From Candidatus Edwardsbacteria bacterium (GTDB lineage Bacteria; Edwardsbacteria; AC1; EtOH8): 44,914 nucleotides of DNA. Below, piece after piece: positions 7,867 to 16,147 of this stretch (positions are counted from its first letter, which is position 1; each line of letters starts with the position of its first letter). Where the stretch lies: contig JAHJLF010000050.1 of assembly GCA_018821925.1 (NCBI GenBank), positions 1-44,914 of the forward strand, given 5' to 3'. A model generated the notes under the pieces. It ran no database searches and was not told where the DNA came from. It saw nothing but the letters and a program-made list of their open reading frames with translations. The position numbers and the translations under genes are program-made.

Positions 7867-7920
7867 GCAGGCCTTAATCCCCCCCCAAAAAAAAAATGGG
7901 AGAGGGATTGTCAGGCCTGC
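7867..7920. repeat. Inverted repeat enclosing C8/A10 homopolymers
   Basis: GCAGGCCT at 7867-7874 pairs with AGGCCTGC at 7913-7920, and the inner TAATCCC/GGGATT can extend the stem. The loop has eight C (7879-7886) then ten A (7887-7896), which is prone to slippage and sequencing error. Confidence 0.5.
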
Positions 7921-8076
7921 ACTTCATTGCATTCAGTATAGACTCCGGCAGGAATTCAGAATTCCCTGCTTTGCCGCATATTATTGGGGCGATTCAGACC
8001 GGCTGACAGCCGAGCTCCCATGATAATTCCGGCCAATACGGCACCGGGGGAACGAACCATTTTCTGATCAACTCTC

Positions 8077-8105
8077 TTGACAACCATCCTCCAATGCTAT
8101 ACAAT
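8077..8105 (+). promoter_or_regulatory. Sigma-70-like promoter for the phasin-like gene
   Basis: TTGACA (8077-8082) and TACAAT (8100-8105) are separated by 17 bases, 38 bases upstream of ATG 8144. A GGGGAGG ribosome site lies between. Confidence 0.65.
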
Positions 8106-8143
8106 AAAATAAATGAAATTAACCTTAACGGGGAGGATCAGCC

Positions 8144-8449
8144 ATGACGGGAACAATAGAAAAAATCATCACCCTGGGTCTGGGCACCATCGCCGTCACC
8201 AAGGGAAAGGCCGAGGAGGTGGTCAAGGAGTTGATGAAAGAGGGCCAGATCAACAAAAAGGATGCCGACCTGATGGTGAAGAAGCTGATGAAAAAGGGCG
8301 AGGCCAGCAAGAAGGAGCTTAATACCATGGTGGAGAATGCCATCCATACCGTGATGAAGAAACTGAACGTGCCCACTCGCTCCGAGATGAACAAACTGCG
8401 GGCCGAGATCGCCCAGCTTAAGAAGGCCAAGCTGGCCAAGCGCAAATAG
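8144..8449 (+). CDS. Phasin-like coiled-coil protein
   Basis: A 101-residue, lysine-rich helical protein. It opens with a short hydrophobic segment (IITLGLGTIAVTKGKAEEVVKELMKEG) and ends with a coiled coil (SEMNKLRAEIAQLKKAKLAKRK). This is the usual architecture of small proteins annotated as phasin or polyhydroxyalkanoate synthesis regulator. No PHA synthase gene is nearby. In bacteria of this type such proteins often neighbour UbiB-like kinases, as here, so a lipid or membrane-surface role is as likely as PHA binding. ATG 8144 has a strong GGGGAGG ribosome site. Confidence 0.75.
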   Translation: MTGTIEKIITLGLGTIAVTKGKAEEVVKELMKEGQINKKDADLMVKKLMKKGEASKKELNTMVENAIHTVMKKLNVPTRSEMNKLRAEIAQLKKAKLAKRK

Positions 8450-8531
8450 GTTTTCGGAAGTGACGACCGGGCCGGAATATCATCGCCGATATCCGGCCTT
8501 TGCGTTCCTTCGATCATGAGAACAAAGCGAC

Positions 8532-10199
8532 ATGAATTATAAGAACATCAAACGCCTGCGCCAGATATTGCGGGTGCTGGCCAAGCACGGCTTCGGCTAT
8601 CTGGTGGACAAGCTGAACGCCGAGCAGAGGGTGCTGGGCCGTCTGCTGACGAGCTTCCAGCCCATCAAGAAACGCCAATTCCTTCATATGGTGGAGCCGG
8701 TGCGATTAAGAACAGCCCTGGAGCAACTGGGTCCGACCTTCATCAAATTCGGCCAGGTGCTGTCCACCAGGCCTGACCTGCTGCCGCCGGAATTCTGCCG
8801 GGAGATGGAAAAGCTTCAGGACAACGTCCCGGCCTGCCATTTCTGCGACATGGAGGGACAGGTGGAGGCCGAGCTGAAGCGCCCGATAGGCGATATTTTC
8901 TCCAGCTTCTCCAGCGGGCCGATGGCCGCGGCCTCGCTGGCCCAGGTGCACCGGGCCAGGCTTAAGGACGGCCGGAGGGCGGTGGTCAAGGTACAGCGTC
9001 CGGGCATTGAGCAGATGGTGGAGAACGATTTGGAGATACTGGCCTTTCTGGCGGCCAAGATCGAGCAGTATGTGGAGGAAAGCCGGGCCTACAATCTGAT
9101 CGGCATGGTGCGGGAGCTAAAAAAGTCCCTGGCCCGGGAGCTGGATTTCAACATCGAGGCGGCCAACGCCCAGAGGTTCAGGGAGATGTTCGCCGACGAC
9201 CCCACGGTCTACATTCCCCAGGTCTTCCTGGAGCAGTCCGGCGCCAGGGTGCTGACCATGGAGGAGATCCAGGGCATTAAGATTACCGACATGGAGGCGT
9301 TGGAGGCGGCGGGACTGGACCGCCCCACCATCGCCGTCAATGGGGCCAACGCCTATCTTAAACAGATATTCGGGAAAGGCTTCTTTCATGCCGACCCCCA
9401 TCCCGGGAACCTGTTCGTTTTGAAAGAGAACAGGGTGGTTTTTCTGGATTTCGGGATGACCGGCCGGCTGCACCCCCACATTAAATCGCAGATCATCAAG
9501 ATCCTGCAGGGCATAATTCATGGCGACATGGCCATGATGAGCGAGGCGGCGGCTGCCCTGGGCACCACCGATGAGCACACCGACTTCCGATCCCTGGAGC
9601 TGGAGCTTTCGGACTTCGTGGACCGCAACTATGTCACCTCGCTGAAGGACGTCAGGGTGGGCGAGAACTTCGCCCAGCTGATGAACATCCTCACCGGGAA
9701 CAAGGTGAAGCTGGCCCCGGAACTGTTTCTGCTGGCCAGGACCCTGATGACCATTGAGGGGGTGGGGAAAAAGTTGGACCCGGATTTCAACCTGATAGAA
9801 CTGCTGGAGCCTTACATCAAGCAGCTTTTAAGGGAGCGGCGCAGCCCCCGCAAGATAGCCCAGGACCTGATGAAGTTCCTGGGCTGGGCTTATAATTTCG
9901 TGATCGCCCTGCCCCGGGACATGCGGGAGATCGTCACCAAGCTCAAGAAGGGGAAGCTGCACATCGAATTCGAGCACAAGGGGCTGGAGGATCTGATAGC
10001 CGAGCTGGACCGGGTGTCCAACCGCATCGCCTTCAGCCTGATCATCGCCGCCCTGATCGTGGGTTCGTCCATCATCATGCACGCCGACAAGGGGGTCAAG
10101 ATTTTGGGCCACCCGGTGCTGGGGGTGCTGGGTTATCTGCTGGCCGGGTTTCTGGGGTTGTGGCTGGCCTGGTCGATATTCCGGTCGGGGAAGCTGTAG
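8532..10199 (+). CDS. AarF/UbiB (ABC1) family atypical protein kinase
   Basis: A 555-residue membrane-anchored protein of the UbiB/ADCK family, which supports isoprenoid quinone biosynthesis or lipid handling. The family KxGQ motif is at residues 72-75 (KFGQ) and the Ala-rich loop is at 132-135 (AAAS). The catalytic lysine is in VVKVQRPG (K153), HADPHPGN lies at 286-293, and the DFG metal motif is at 306-308. Two hydrophobic helices close to the C-terminus (about 508-530 and 535-553) anchor it. No ubiquinone or menaquinone genes are adjacent, so the pathway is not fixed. The ribosome site is weak. Confidence 0.93.
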   Translation: MNYKNIKRLRQILRVLAKHGFGYLVDKLNAEQRVLGRLLTSFQPIKKRQFLHMVEPVRLRTALEQLGPTFIKFGQVLSTRPDLLPPEFCREMEKLQDNVPACHFCDMEGQVEAELKRPIGDIFSSFSSGPMAAASLAQVHRARLKDGRRAVVKVQRPGIEQMVENDLEILAFLAAKIEQYVEESRAYNLIGMVRELKKSLARELDFNIEAANAQRFREMFADDPTVYIPQVFLEQSGARVLTMEEIQGIKITDMEALEAAGLDRPTIAVNGANAYLKQIFGKGFFHADPHPGNLFVLKENRVVFLDFGMTGRLHPHIKSQIIKILQGIIHGDMAMMSEAAAALGTTDEHTDFRSLELELSDFVDRNYVTSLKDVRVGENFAQLMNILTGNKVKLAPELFLLARTLMTIEGVGKKLDPDFNLIELLEPYIKQLLRERRSPRKIAQDLMKFLGWAYNFVIALPRDMREIVTKLKKGKLHIEFEHKGLEDLIAELDRVSNRIAFSLIIAALIVGSSIIMHADKGVKILGHPVLGVLGYLLAGFLGLWLAWSIFRSGKL

Positions 10200-10242
10200 G
10201 GACCTACCGGGACGATCGGCGCATATACGGCATAATATTGCA

Positions 10243-10264
10243 GGGGCACGGCATGTCGTGCCCC
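10243..10264. repeat. GC-rich palindromic repeat
   Basis: GGGGCACG and CGTGCCCC flank the loop GCATGT and form a perfect 8-bp stem. Similar GGCACGGCATG-type palindromes are common interspersed repeats in bacterial genomes. Confidence 0.55.
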
Positions 10265-10284
10265 GACCGCCTCATGCGGGGCGA

Positions 10285-10324
10285 CCCCTCCCAACCTTCC
10301 ACCAAACTGGAGAGGGGTTTTTTT
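10285..10324 (+). terminator. Rho-independent terminator after the UbiB-family gene
   Basis: CCCCTC at 10285-10290 pairs with GAGGGG at 10312-10317 and is followed by seven T. The loop is long, so the hairpin is weaker than the others in the window. The sequence resembles the CCCCTCC repeat family. Confidence 0.6.
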
Positions 10325-10381
10325 ATTGCTAAAATCATCTGTTTGATGTATCATTAATTATATTATACTCATTAATAAGAT

Positions 10382-11173
10382 ATGAAAAATCTGGATATAA
10401 AGTACATCCAAAAGAACCTGAAGACCCGGGAATTCGGCCGGAAGCTTTTCTATTTCGAGCAGCTGGATTCCACCAGCAGCCACCTGGCAGAGCTATCAAA
10501 GGGTTCCGCCGGGCAGGGCACCGTGGTGATCGCCGAACAGCAGACCGCAGGGCGGGGCCGGCAGGGCAACAGCTGGCACTCGCCGCCGGGCCCGGGGCTG
10601 TATTTCTCCCTGCTGCTGAAGCCGGAACTGCCGTCCATCAAACTTTCCGGCCTGACCCTGGCCCTGGGCTGTTCGGCCGCGGAGACCATCGAGGGGATCA
10701 CCAATTGTCCGGTGACGGTTAAATGGCCCAACGACCTGTACTGCAATAATCGCAAGGTGGGGGGCATGCTCACCGAGATGCAGTCCCACGGCGGACTGAT
10801 AGATAACGCGGTCATCGGGATCGGCTTGAACGTCAACAACGAGGCGGTCCCGCTGGAACTATGCGATACGGCCTCCTCGCTTTTTCTAGAGACCGGAAAG
10901 GCCACCTCCCGGGAGGACCTGCTGGTGGGGCTGCTGTCCGGGCTGGAGGACGATTACCGGCTTTTCCGGGAGCAGGGTTTTAAGTCCTTTGCCGGCCGGC
11001 TCACCGCCAGGTTCTTTCTCCAGGGCAAACAGGCCTCGGTCCAGGACGGGCTGGGCATCAGGCTGAGGGGAGTGGTAAGCGGGTTCGACAGCGACGGCTG
11101 CCTGTTGCTGACCGACCAGCAGGGCCGGACCGTAAAATGCTGTTCCGGAACCGTCACGGAGATGGAGCCATGA
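10382..11173 (+). CDS. birA: Biotin--[acetyl-CoA-carboxylase] ligase (biotin protein ligase)
   Basis: Activates biotin with ATP and attaches it to the biotin carboxyl carrier protein. The biotinyl-AMP loop is GRGRQG at residues 57-62, followed by the SWHSPPGPGLYFS segment. The catalytic KWPND motif lies at 114-118, then KVGGMLTE. A small SH3-like C-terminal domain ends the protein at 263 residues. No N-terminal winged-helix domain is present (only about 20 residues precede the catalytic core), so unlike E. coli BirA it should not repress biotin genes. It overlaps coaX by four bases (ATGA), which indicates an operon. Confidence 0.95.
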   Translation: MKNLDIKYIQKNLKTREFGRKLFYFEQLDSTSSHLAELSKGSAGQGTVVIAEQQTAGRGRQGNSWHSPPGPGLYFSLLLKPELPSIKLSGLTLALGCSAAETIEGITNCPVTVKWPNDLYCNNRKVGGMLTEMQSHGGLIDNAVIGIGLNVNNEAVPLELCDTASSLFLETGKATSREDLLVGLLSGLEDDYRLFREQGFKSFAGRLTARFFLQGKQASVQDGLGIRLRGVVSGFDSDGCLLLTDQQGRTVKCCSGTVTEMEP

Positions 11174-11925
11174 ACCTATGCCTGGACATCGGCAACAGCA
11201 AGATCAGGGCCGGAGTATTCTCACAAAAGCGATTGTTGGCTGAGGGGGTCATTTATTATGAGCGGGATATCAGCGCATTAAAGATCAGGGCCTTTATCGG
11301 TAAATTTGCCAGCCGCTATCCCATAGACCAGGCTGGACTGATCTCGGTCTCTCCGCCGCTTACGGCAAGGGTTCGAAAAGCTTTCAAAGAACTGCCGGAT
11401 ATTCGGTTTAAGGTGATCAACTACTCGGATTTCAAAATAATGAATATCCGCTATCGCAATCCTGGGAAGCTGGGGATTGACCGCCTGATCAATGTTTATG
11501 CCGCTTTCAGCATCTATGACGGCCCGGCACTGGTGGTGGACATCGGGACCGCCGTCACCTGGGATGCGGTCACCGCCAAGGGAGAATATATGGGCGGGGC
11601 CATCGCCCCCGGCCCGGGCACCATGGCCGAGGCCCTGCATCAATATACTGCAGCCCTGCCGCTGGTCAAGCTAAAAAGGAAGCCCCGGTTCGTGGGGCGG
11701 GATACAGGGGAATGCATTCAGGCGGGCCTTTACTGGGGGACCGTGGGGATGATCAAAGAACTGATCGGCGGAATATCCCGGGACACCAAGCGCAACCCCC
11801 GGGTGATCTTCACTGGCGGGTTGGGTACGCTCTTCGCCCGGGAATTCAGGGGATGCCTGGCTGATGAACTGCTGACGCTGAAGGGAATCGACCGGCTCCT
11901 AAAGGAAATGAAAAACCAAAAATAA
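11170..11925 (+). CDS. coaX: Type III pantothenate kinase
   Basis: First step of coenzyme A synthesis, using ATP to phosphorylate pantothenate. The 251-residue protein shows the ASKHA-fold motifs of the CoaX family: DIGNSKIRAGVF at 6-17, GIDR at 102-105 and DIGTAVTWD at 124-132, then GGAIAPG. ATG 11170 overlaps the birA stop (ATGA). The longer frame that begins inside birA is not needed. The birA-coaX pair is a common arrangement in bacteria. Confidence 0.95.
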   Translation: MNLCLDIGNSKIRAGVFSQKRLLAEGVIYYERDISALKIRAFIGKFASRYPIDQAGLISVSPPLTARVRKAFKELPDIRFKVINYSDFKIMNIRYRNPGKLGIDRLINVYAAFSIYDGPALVVDIGTAVTWDAVTAKGEYMGGAIAPGPGTMAEALHQYTAALPLVKLKRKPRFVGRDTGECIQAGLYWGTVGMIKELIGGISRDTKRNPRVIFTGGLGTLFAREFRGCLADELLTLKGIDRLLKEMKNQK

Positions 11926-12002
11926 AAAAGCAAAAAACATCGGTTGCTTTCAAACACCATTGAATCCGGCCGATATCAAATTATAAGAAATGGAAGAAAA
12001 TT

Positions 12003-13532
12003 ATGGCAACAGATATTATTATCAACACTACTAGCCACGAAACCAGGATCGCTCTGATGGAGGAGGGCAAACTGGTCGAACTATGGCTGGAGCGCACCGC
12101 CGAACAGCGGATGGTGGGCGACATCTACAAGGGCCGGGTGGAGAAGGTCCTGCCGGGACTGCAGGCGGCCTTCGTGGACATCGGCTTCGGCAAGAGCGGA
12201 TTCCTGGCTTTCTCGGATACCGCTTTCGATCTGGGCGATTTCGAGACGGAGGATGGGCCCAAAGCCAAACCCGCCCGGCGGATCGAGGACGCTTTGAAGA
12301 ACGGCCAGGAGGTGATGGTCCAGGTGTCCAAGGAGCCCATCGGCAGCAAGGGCCCCCGGCTTACCTCCCATGTCTCCTTTGCCGGGCGTTTCTGCGTGCT
12401 GGTGCCCAATGAGGAGAGGGTGGGCGTCTCCCGCCGGGTGGAGGACCGGGCCGAGCGCCGCCGGCTCAAGGAGGAATTCTTGAAACACCTGCCCCAGGGC
12501 TACGGCCTGGTGATCCGAACCGCCGCCGAGGGCGAGGATGAAAAGGGCTTTGGCCGGGATCTTAAAATTTTACTTAAAACCTGGCAGCAGGTCAAGCGTG
12601 ATTACCGTAAGGCCAAGATATCATCCCGGGTTTATTCGGAGCCACCAATGGTTATCAGTTTCCTGAGGGAGCTGGCGGCCATGGAGATCGGCAGCCTGGT
12701 GGTGGACGACAAAAGGACTCATGACCAGATAGCCGAATACGTCAAAAACCTGGACCCGGCCCTTAAGAAGCGCCTGCTGTTGTACCGGGAGGACATTCCG
12801 CTGTTCGAGGCCTATGATATAGAGGCCCAGATCGAGAAAGCCCTGCAGCAGAAGGTATGGCTGAAAAGCGGCGGACGGATAGTGATCGAGCAGACCGAGG
12901 CCCTGGTGACCATAGATGTCAACTCCGGCCGGTACACCGGCAAGCGGGATGCCGAGGGCACCATCACCCGGGTCAATATCGAGGCCGCCCGGGAGGTAGC
13001 CCGCCAGCTGAGACTGCGGGATATCGGGGGCATCATCGTGATAGATTTCATCGACATGGACCGGGAGGCCAACCGCCGCAAGGTGCTGGCCGAGCTGAAG
13101 GAGGCCCTCAAGGACGACCGATCCAAGCCCAAGGTCTACGAGATCTCCCCGTTGGGATTGGTGGAGATGAGCCGCAAACGGGTTCGGCCCAGCCTGTGGC
13201 AGGCCTTCTCCCACAGCTGCCCCACCTGCCATGGCACCGGGCGGGTGCTGTCGCCCGAGACCATGGCCGCCAGGCTGGAGCGTTGGTTCCTGCAGGCCGA
13301 CCGGAATATCCGGAACCGCCGGCTGGAGGTGTCGGCCCACCCCCTGTTCATAGACTACCTGGAGCGGCAGGGCCGGAAGCTTGCCGACGACGTCAAAAAG
13401 CGGTATAAGGTCGACCTCCGCCTGAAGCGGGACAACCTGGATAATGTCTCCCAATTCAAGATAACCGATATCGCCAACGGCCGGGACATCACCCGGGAAT
13501 TTTCTGTTGACAGATGGGTCGATTTAGATTAA
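12003..13532 (+). CDS. rng: Ribonuclease G/E family endoribonuclease
   Basis: A 509-residue RNase G-type enzyme that cuts single-stranded RNA, used in rRNA maturation and mRNA decay. An S1 domain lies near residues 35-125 (GDIYKGRVEKVLPGLQAAFV). The catalytic magnesium-binding aspartates are D305 (TIDVNSGRYTG) and D348 (IVIDFIDMD). The zinc-link cysteines are C406 and C409 (CPTCHGTG). These positions match E. coli RNase E closely (303, 346, 404, 407). It lacks the long disordered C-terminal scaffold of RNase E. GGAAG precedes the start. Confidence 0.96.
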   Translation: MATDIIINTTSHETRIALMEEGKLVELWLERTAEQRMVGDIYKGRVEKVLPGLQAAFVDIGFGKSGFLAFSDTAFDLGDFETEDGPKAKPARRIEDALKNGQEVMVQVSKEPIGSKGPRLTSHVSFAGRFCVLVPNEERVGVSRRVEDRAERRRLKEEFLKHLPQGYGLVIRTAAEGEDEKGFGRDLKILLKTWQQVKRDYRKAKISSRVYSEPPMVISFLRELAAMEIGSLVVDDKRTHDQIAEYVKNLDPALKKRLLLYREDIPLFEAYDIEAQIEKALQQKVWLKSGGRIVIEQTEALVTIDVNSGRYTGKRDAEGTITRVNIEAAREVARQLRLRDIGGIIVIDFIDMDREANRRKVLAELKEALKDDRSKPKVYEISPLGLVEMSRKRVRPSLWQAFSHSCPTCHGTGRVLSPETMAARLERWFLQADRNIRNRRLEVSAHPLFIDYLERQGRKLADDVKKRYKVDLRLKRDNLDNVSQFKITDIANGRDITREFSVDRWVDLD

Positions 13533-13560
13533 AATAACAGCTTGCCGACAAAAGCGGAAC

Positions 13561-13566
13561 TATAAT
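13561..13566 (+). promoter_or_regulatory. -10 element for tRNA-Leu
   Basis: A perfect TATAAT lies 27 bases upstream of the tRNA. No good -35 match is seen at the usual distance, so this is tentative. Confidence 0.35.
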
Positions 13567-13593
13567 CGGCATATTGCCTTAGTCAGCAAAATA

Positions 13594-13678
<85 letters not shown>

Positions 13679-13743
13679 GATAATCAATCTTTTCCTTTCC
13701 CTTCTATCAACCCACGTTTAAAAATCAATAGAGCAGGTGCGGT

Positions 13744-14700
13744 ATGGCTTTTGTCCGGGAGATTTTAGATCAACATTGCCTGAACCAGTTCCTTAAACTG
13801 GCGTTGAAATCATTCAACGAGGGCAATTATCACCAGACCATCGAATCGCTGGAGATGATCCGTCAGCACAACGAAACGGTGGGCCATAAATGCAGCGACG
13901 TGGTCACCTTCTACCTGATCGAGGCCAGGGTGGCCCTGGCCAAGCTCTACTGGAAACAGGGCAACGCCATTGCGGCCATCGAGGAATACCAGGAGGCCAT
14001 CAAGCTAGCCCCCAAATACGCCGATCTCTACCTGTCTCTGGGCCGCATCTATGCCGGGCGGCATGAATACCCGCTGGCCGAAAACTCCTTTAAAAAAGCC
14101 CTGGAGATCAATCCCAATTATATTGAGGCCATTCTTTCCCTGGCTTATCTGGCCGCCGAGCAGAGCCTGCACGAAAAAGCCGTGGAACTTTTCATCGGGC
14201 TATCTGCCAAGACCAATTTTTACAAGCAGGAGCTGTACGACAAAGCCCTGGCCGAGGTCAACAAGGGAAATCTAGGCAAGGCTGTAAAGGATTTCAACCT
14301 GGCTTTCAAAACATCGCCCGACCGGGCCGAGGCTCTGTGCGCCCTGGGACAGGATGCATTGCGGGACAACAGCTGCCAGGAGGCGGTCAAATATTTTCTA
14401 CAGGCTAAAAAATTAAAACCGGGCTATGCCGATATCTACAACCTGCTGGGGGTTTGTTACACCCATGCCGGGGAGTGGAGCAAGGCCGCCAGGTCCCTGA
14501 AGCAGGCGGTAAAGTTGGCCCCCCATTTCACCCGGGCCTGGCTGAACCTGTGCATAGTCAACGAGCAGCTGGGCCGGAATGCCCAGGCGCTGGCCGCCTG
14601 TAAAAAGGCCGCCAAGCTGGAGCCGAAGAATATCCTGGCGGCCGAGACCCTGGAAAGACTTTCCCTGAAAGCCCCCCTAAAAAAAGCAAGGAAGAAATAA
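13744..14700 (+). CDS. TPR repeat protein
   Basis: A 318-residue, probably cytoplasmic scaffold made of tetratricopeptide repeats. At least six units can be read, with canonical spacing such as AIEEYQEAIKLAPKYADLYLSLG near residue 80, AENSFKKALEINPNYIEAILSL near 116, and AARSLKQAVKLAPHFTRAWLNL near 247. The last repeat is followed by a basic tail (KAPLKKARKK). It is followed three bases after its stop by the J-domain/TPR gene, so the two are likely made together. The binding partner is unknown. Confidence 0.88.
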   Translation: MAFVREILDQHCLNQFLKLALKSFNEGNYHQTIESLEMIRQHNETVGHKCSDVVTFYLIEARVALAKLYWKQGNAIAAIEEYQEAIKLAPKYADLYLSLGRIYAGRHEYPLAENSFKKALEINPNYIEAILSLAYLAAEQSLHEKAVELFIGLSAKTNFYKQELYDKALAEVNKGNLGKAVKDFNLAFKTSPDRAEALCALGQDALRDNSCQEAVKYFLQAKKLKPGYADIYNLLGVCYTHAGEWSKAARSLKQAVKLAPHFTRAWLNLCIVNEQLGRNAQALAACKKAAKLEPKNILAAETLERLSLKAPLKKARKK

Positions 14701-14703
14701 AAA

Positions 14704-15360
14704 ATGACCCAACTGAAGGATTATTATTCTATTTTAGGGGTGGACCGCCTGGTCAGCGAGGCCGAGATAAAACAGGCCTACCGGAAGCTGGCCATGCAAC
14801 ACCATCCCGACAAGAATCCCGCAGAATCCAAGGATGGGCTGGCCAATTCCGCCTTTCAGGACATCAACGAGGCCTACCATACATTGATAGATAAGAACCG
14901 GCGGGCCCAGTACAACAAGATGCTGTCCGAAAGGGCTTCCGGGGTCCAGGCCCACTCGGTTCAGGACAATCAGGCGGATATGGCCTACCGCCATGGGGTG
15001 GAGGCCTATAAGGCCAATGAATTCAAACGGGCGGTGGAGTACTTCCGGGCGGCTGCCAAGCTCAAACCCAAGAAGGCCATCTATTACGACCGGCTGGGAA
15101 TAGCCGTTATCAAGGCCGGCGGCCCGCTGGAGGAGGCCAAAATGTACTGCGACAAGGCCATTCAAATGGAGATATACAACGCCGAGCATTACCTGAGCCT
15201 GGGCATAATCTACCAACTGGCCGGAATGGCAGAGAAAGCCAAGGAGCAGTTCAAGGAAGCCCTCAAATGGGACCCCAACAACAGCCAGGCCAAGCAGCGG
15301 TACGCCATCGTGGAAAAGGAGACCAAAAAGGGCCTGTTCGGCAAGCTGTTCAAAAAATAG
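14704..15360 (+). CDS. J-domain (DnaJ-like) protein with TPR repeats
   Basis: A 218-residue co-chaperone. The N-terminal J domain (about 5-75) has the Hsp70-stimulating HPD triad at residues 34-36. There is no Gly/Phe-rich or zinc-finger region, so it is not canonical DnaJ. Residues about 95-205 hold two to three TPR units ([20 protein letters not shown] and [15 protein letters not shown]). The basic C-terminus ends LFGKLFKK. It probably delivers bound proteins to DnaK. It lies upstream of the roadblock and V-ATPase genes. Confidence 0.9.
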   Translation: MTQLKDYYSILGVDRLVSEAEIKQAYRKLAMQHHPDKNPAESKDGLANSAFQDINEAYHTLIDKNRRAQYNKMLSERASGVQAHSVQDNQADMAYRHGVEAYKANEFKRAVEYFRAAAKLKPKKAIYYDRLGIAVIKAGGPLEEAKMYCDKAIQMEIYNAEHYLSLGIIYQLAGMAEKAKEQFKEALKWDPNNSQAKQRYAIVEKETKKGLFGKLFKK

Positions 15361-15411
15361 ATCCGTCTCTTGTCCGGTTCAGTTTAAAAATTTAGGGAGG
15401 GAGAGCAGACC

Positions 15412-15780
15412 ATGACCCAGGGATACGAACAAAGGATAAAGGAGCTGGTGGATAATATCCCGGGGGCCTTGGGCGCCAGCCTTACCGGGACCGACGGCAT
15501 CGGGATAACATTCTATCAGTCCGGGCTGGACCTGGACCCCACCCTGGCCGACGCCGAGTTTGCCACCATGCTGTCCGCCTCCCGGCGGGCGGCCGAGAGC
15601 CTCTCGCTGGGGAGTATCTCCGAGCAGACCATAGCCACCGAGAAACTGACCGTCCTGATCAAGTTGGTGGGGACGGATTTCTATCTGAGCGTGATTATGC
15701 AGCAGGGCGCCGGAAACCTGGGCATGGCCCGGCTGCTGCTGAGAAGGGCCTCCGAAGAATTCAAAAACATTTTATATTAA
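15412..15780 (+). CDS. Roadblock/LC7-like protein
   Basis: A 122-residue protein with the Roadblock/LC7 layout. A first helix (YEQRIKELVDNIPG) leads to a strand pair (ALGASLTGTDGIGITFYQSG), a long central helix (FATMLSASRRAAESLSLG), the second beta pair (LTVLIKLVGTDFYLSVIM) and a terminal helix. Prokaryotic members usually regulate small GTPases or polarity systems. A strong GGGAGGGAG ribosome site precedes the ATG. It lies 13 bases before the ATPase stalk subunit gene, which makes it the first gene of the V/A-ATPase cluster and one of three roadblock-like genes in it. Confidence 0.75.
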   Translation: MTQGYEQRIKELVDNIPGALGASLTGTDGIGITFYQSGLDLDPTLADAEFATMLSASRRAAESLSLGSISEQTIATEKLTVLIKLVGTDFYLSVIMQQGAGNLGMARLLLRRASEEFKNILY

Positions 15781-15793
15781 ACGGGAGCAGATT

Positions 15794-16147
15794 GTGTCAT
15801 CGGAAAAGCATAATGATCACCAGGATCAGGCACAACAGATAATCCGCAGCCTGGCACACAGGGAGCAGGAACTTCAGAAGAAAACGGAAGAAGCCAAAGC
15901 GGAGGCCGATGGGATAATAGAGAAGGCCAAAGCCGAGGCTTTCTCTATTATGGGCGATGCCCGTTCCCGCATAGAGGAGAGAACCCTGGTTGGCAAGAAG
16001 GATATTGCCCAAAAATCCCTCCAGCTGATCGAACAAAAGAAAAAAGAGGCCGTCGCTCAGGCCGGCCAGCTGGAGAAACAGGCCGCGGCCAAACAGGGCC
16101 AGGCCGTGGACCTGATCATCCAAAAGGTTTTTCCGGAGAACCGATAG
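15794..16147 (+). CDS. V/A-type ATPase peripheral stalk subunit G/H-like
   Basis: A 117-residue protein, almost entirely charged coiled coil (AEADGIIEKAKAEAFSIMGDA and KKKEAVAQAGQLEKQAAAKQ). This fits the G/H subunit that pairs with E in the peripheral stalk. It starts with GTG at 15794 after a CGGGAG ribosome site, and its stop is immediately followed by the subunit I start. The assignment rests on coiled-coil composition and position. Confidence 0.8.
   Translation: MSSEKHNDHQDQAQQIIRSLAHREQELQKKTEEAKAEADGIIEKAKAEAFSIMGDARSRIEERTLVGKKDIAQKSLQLIEQKKKEAVAQAGQLEKQAAAKQGQAVDLIIQKVFPENR

Larger units (their letters stand above)
7703..8076. other. Gene-free, repeat-rich spacer
   Basis: About 370 bases separate the PilT-like gene from the promoter of the phasin-like gene. 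I see no gene here. The stretch holds a copy of the TTGACCTCACCCC repeat (7721), a terminator hairpin, a second inverted repeat and a homopolymer pair. The rest (7921-8076) shows no clear signal. Confidence 0.6.
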
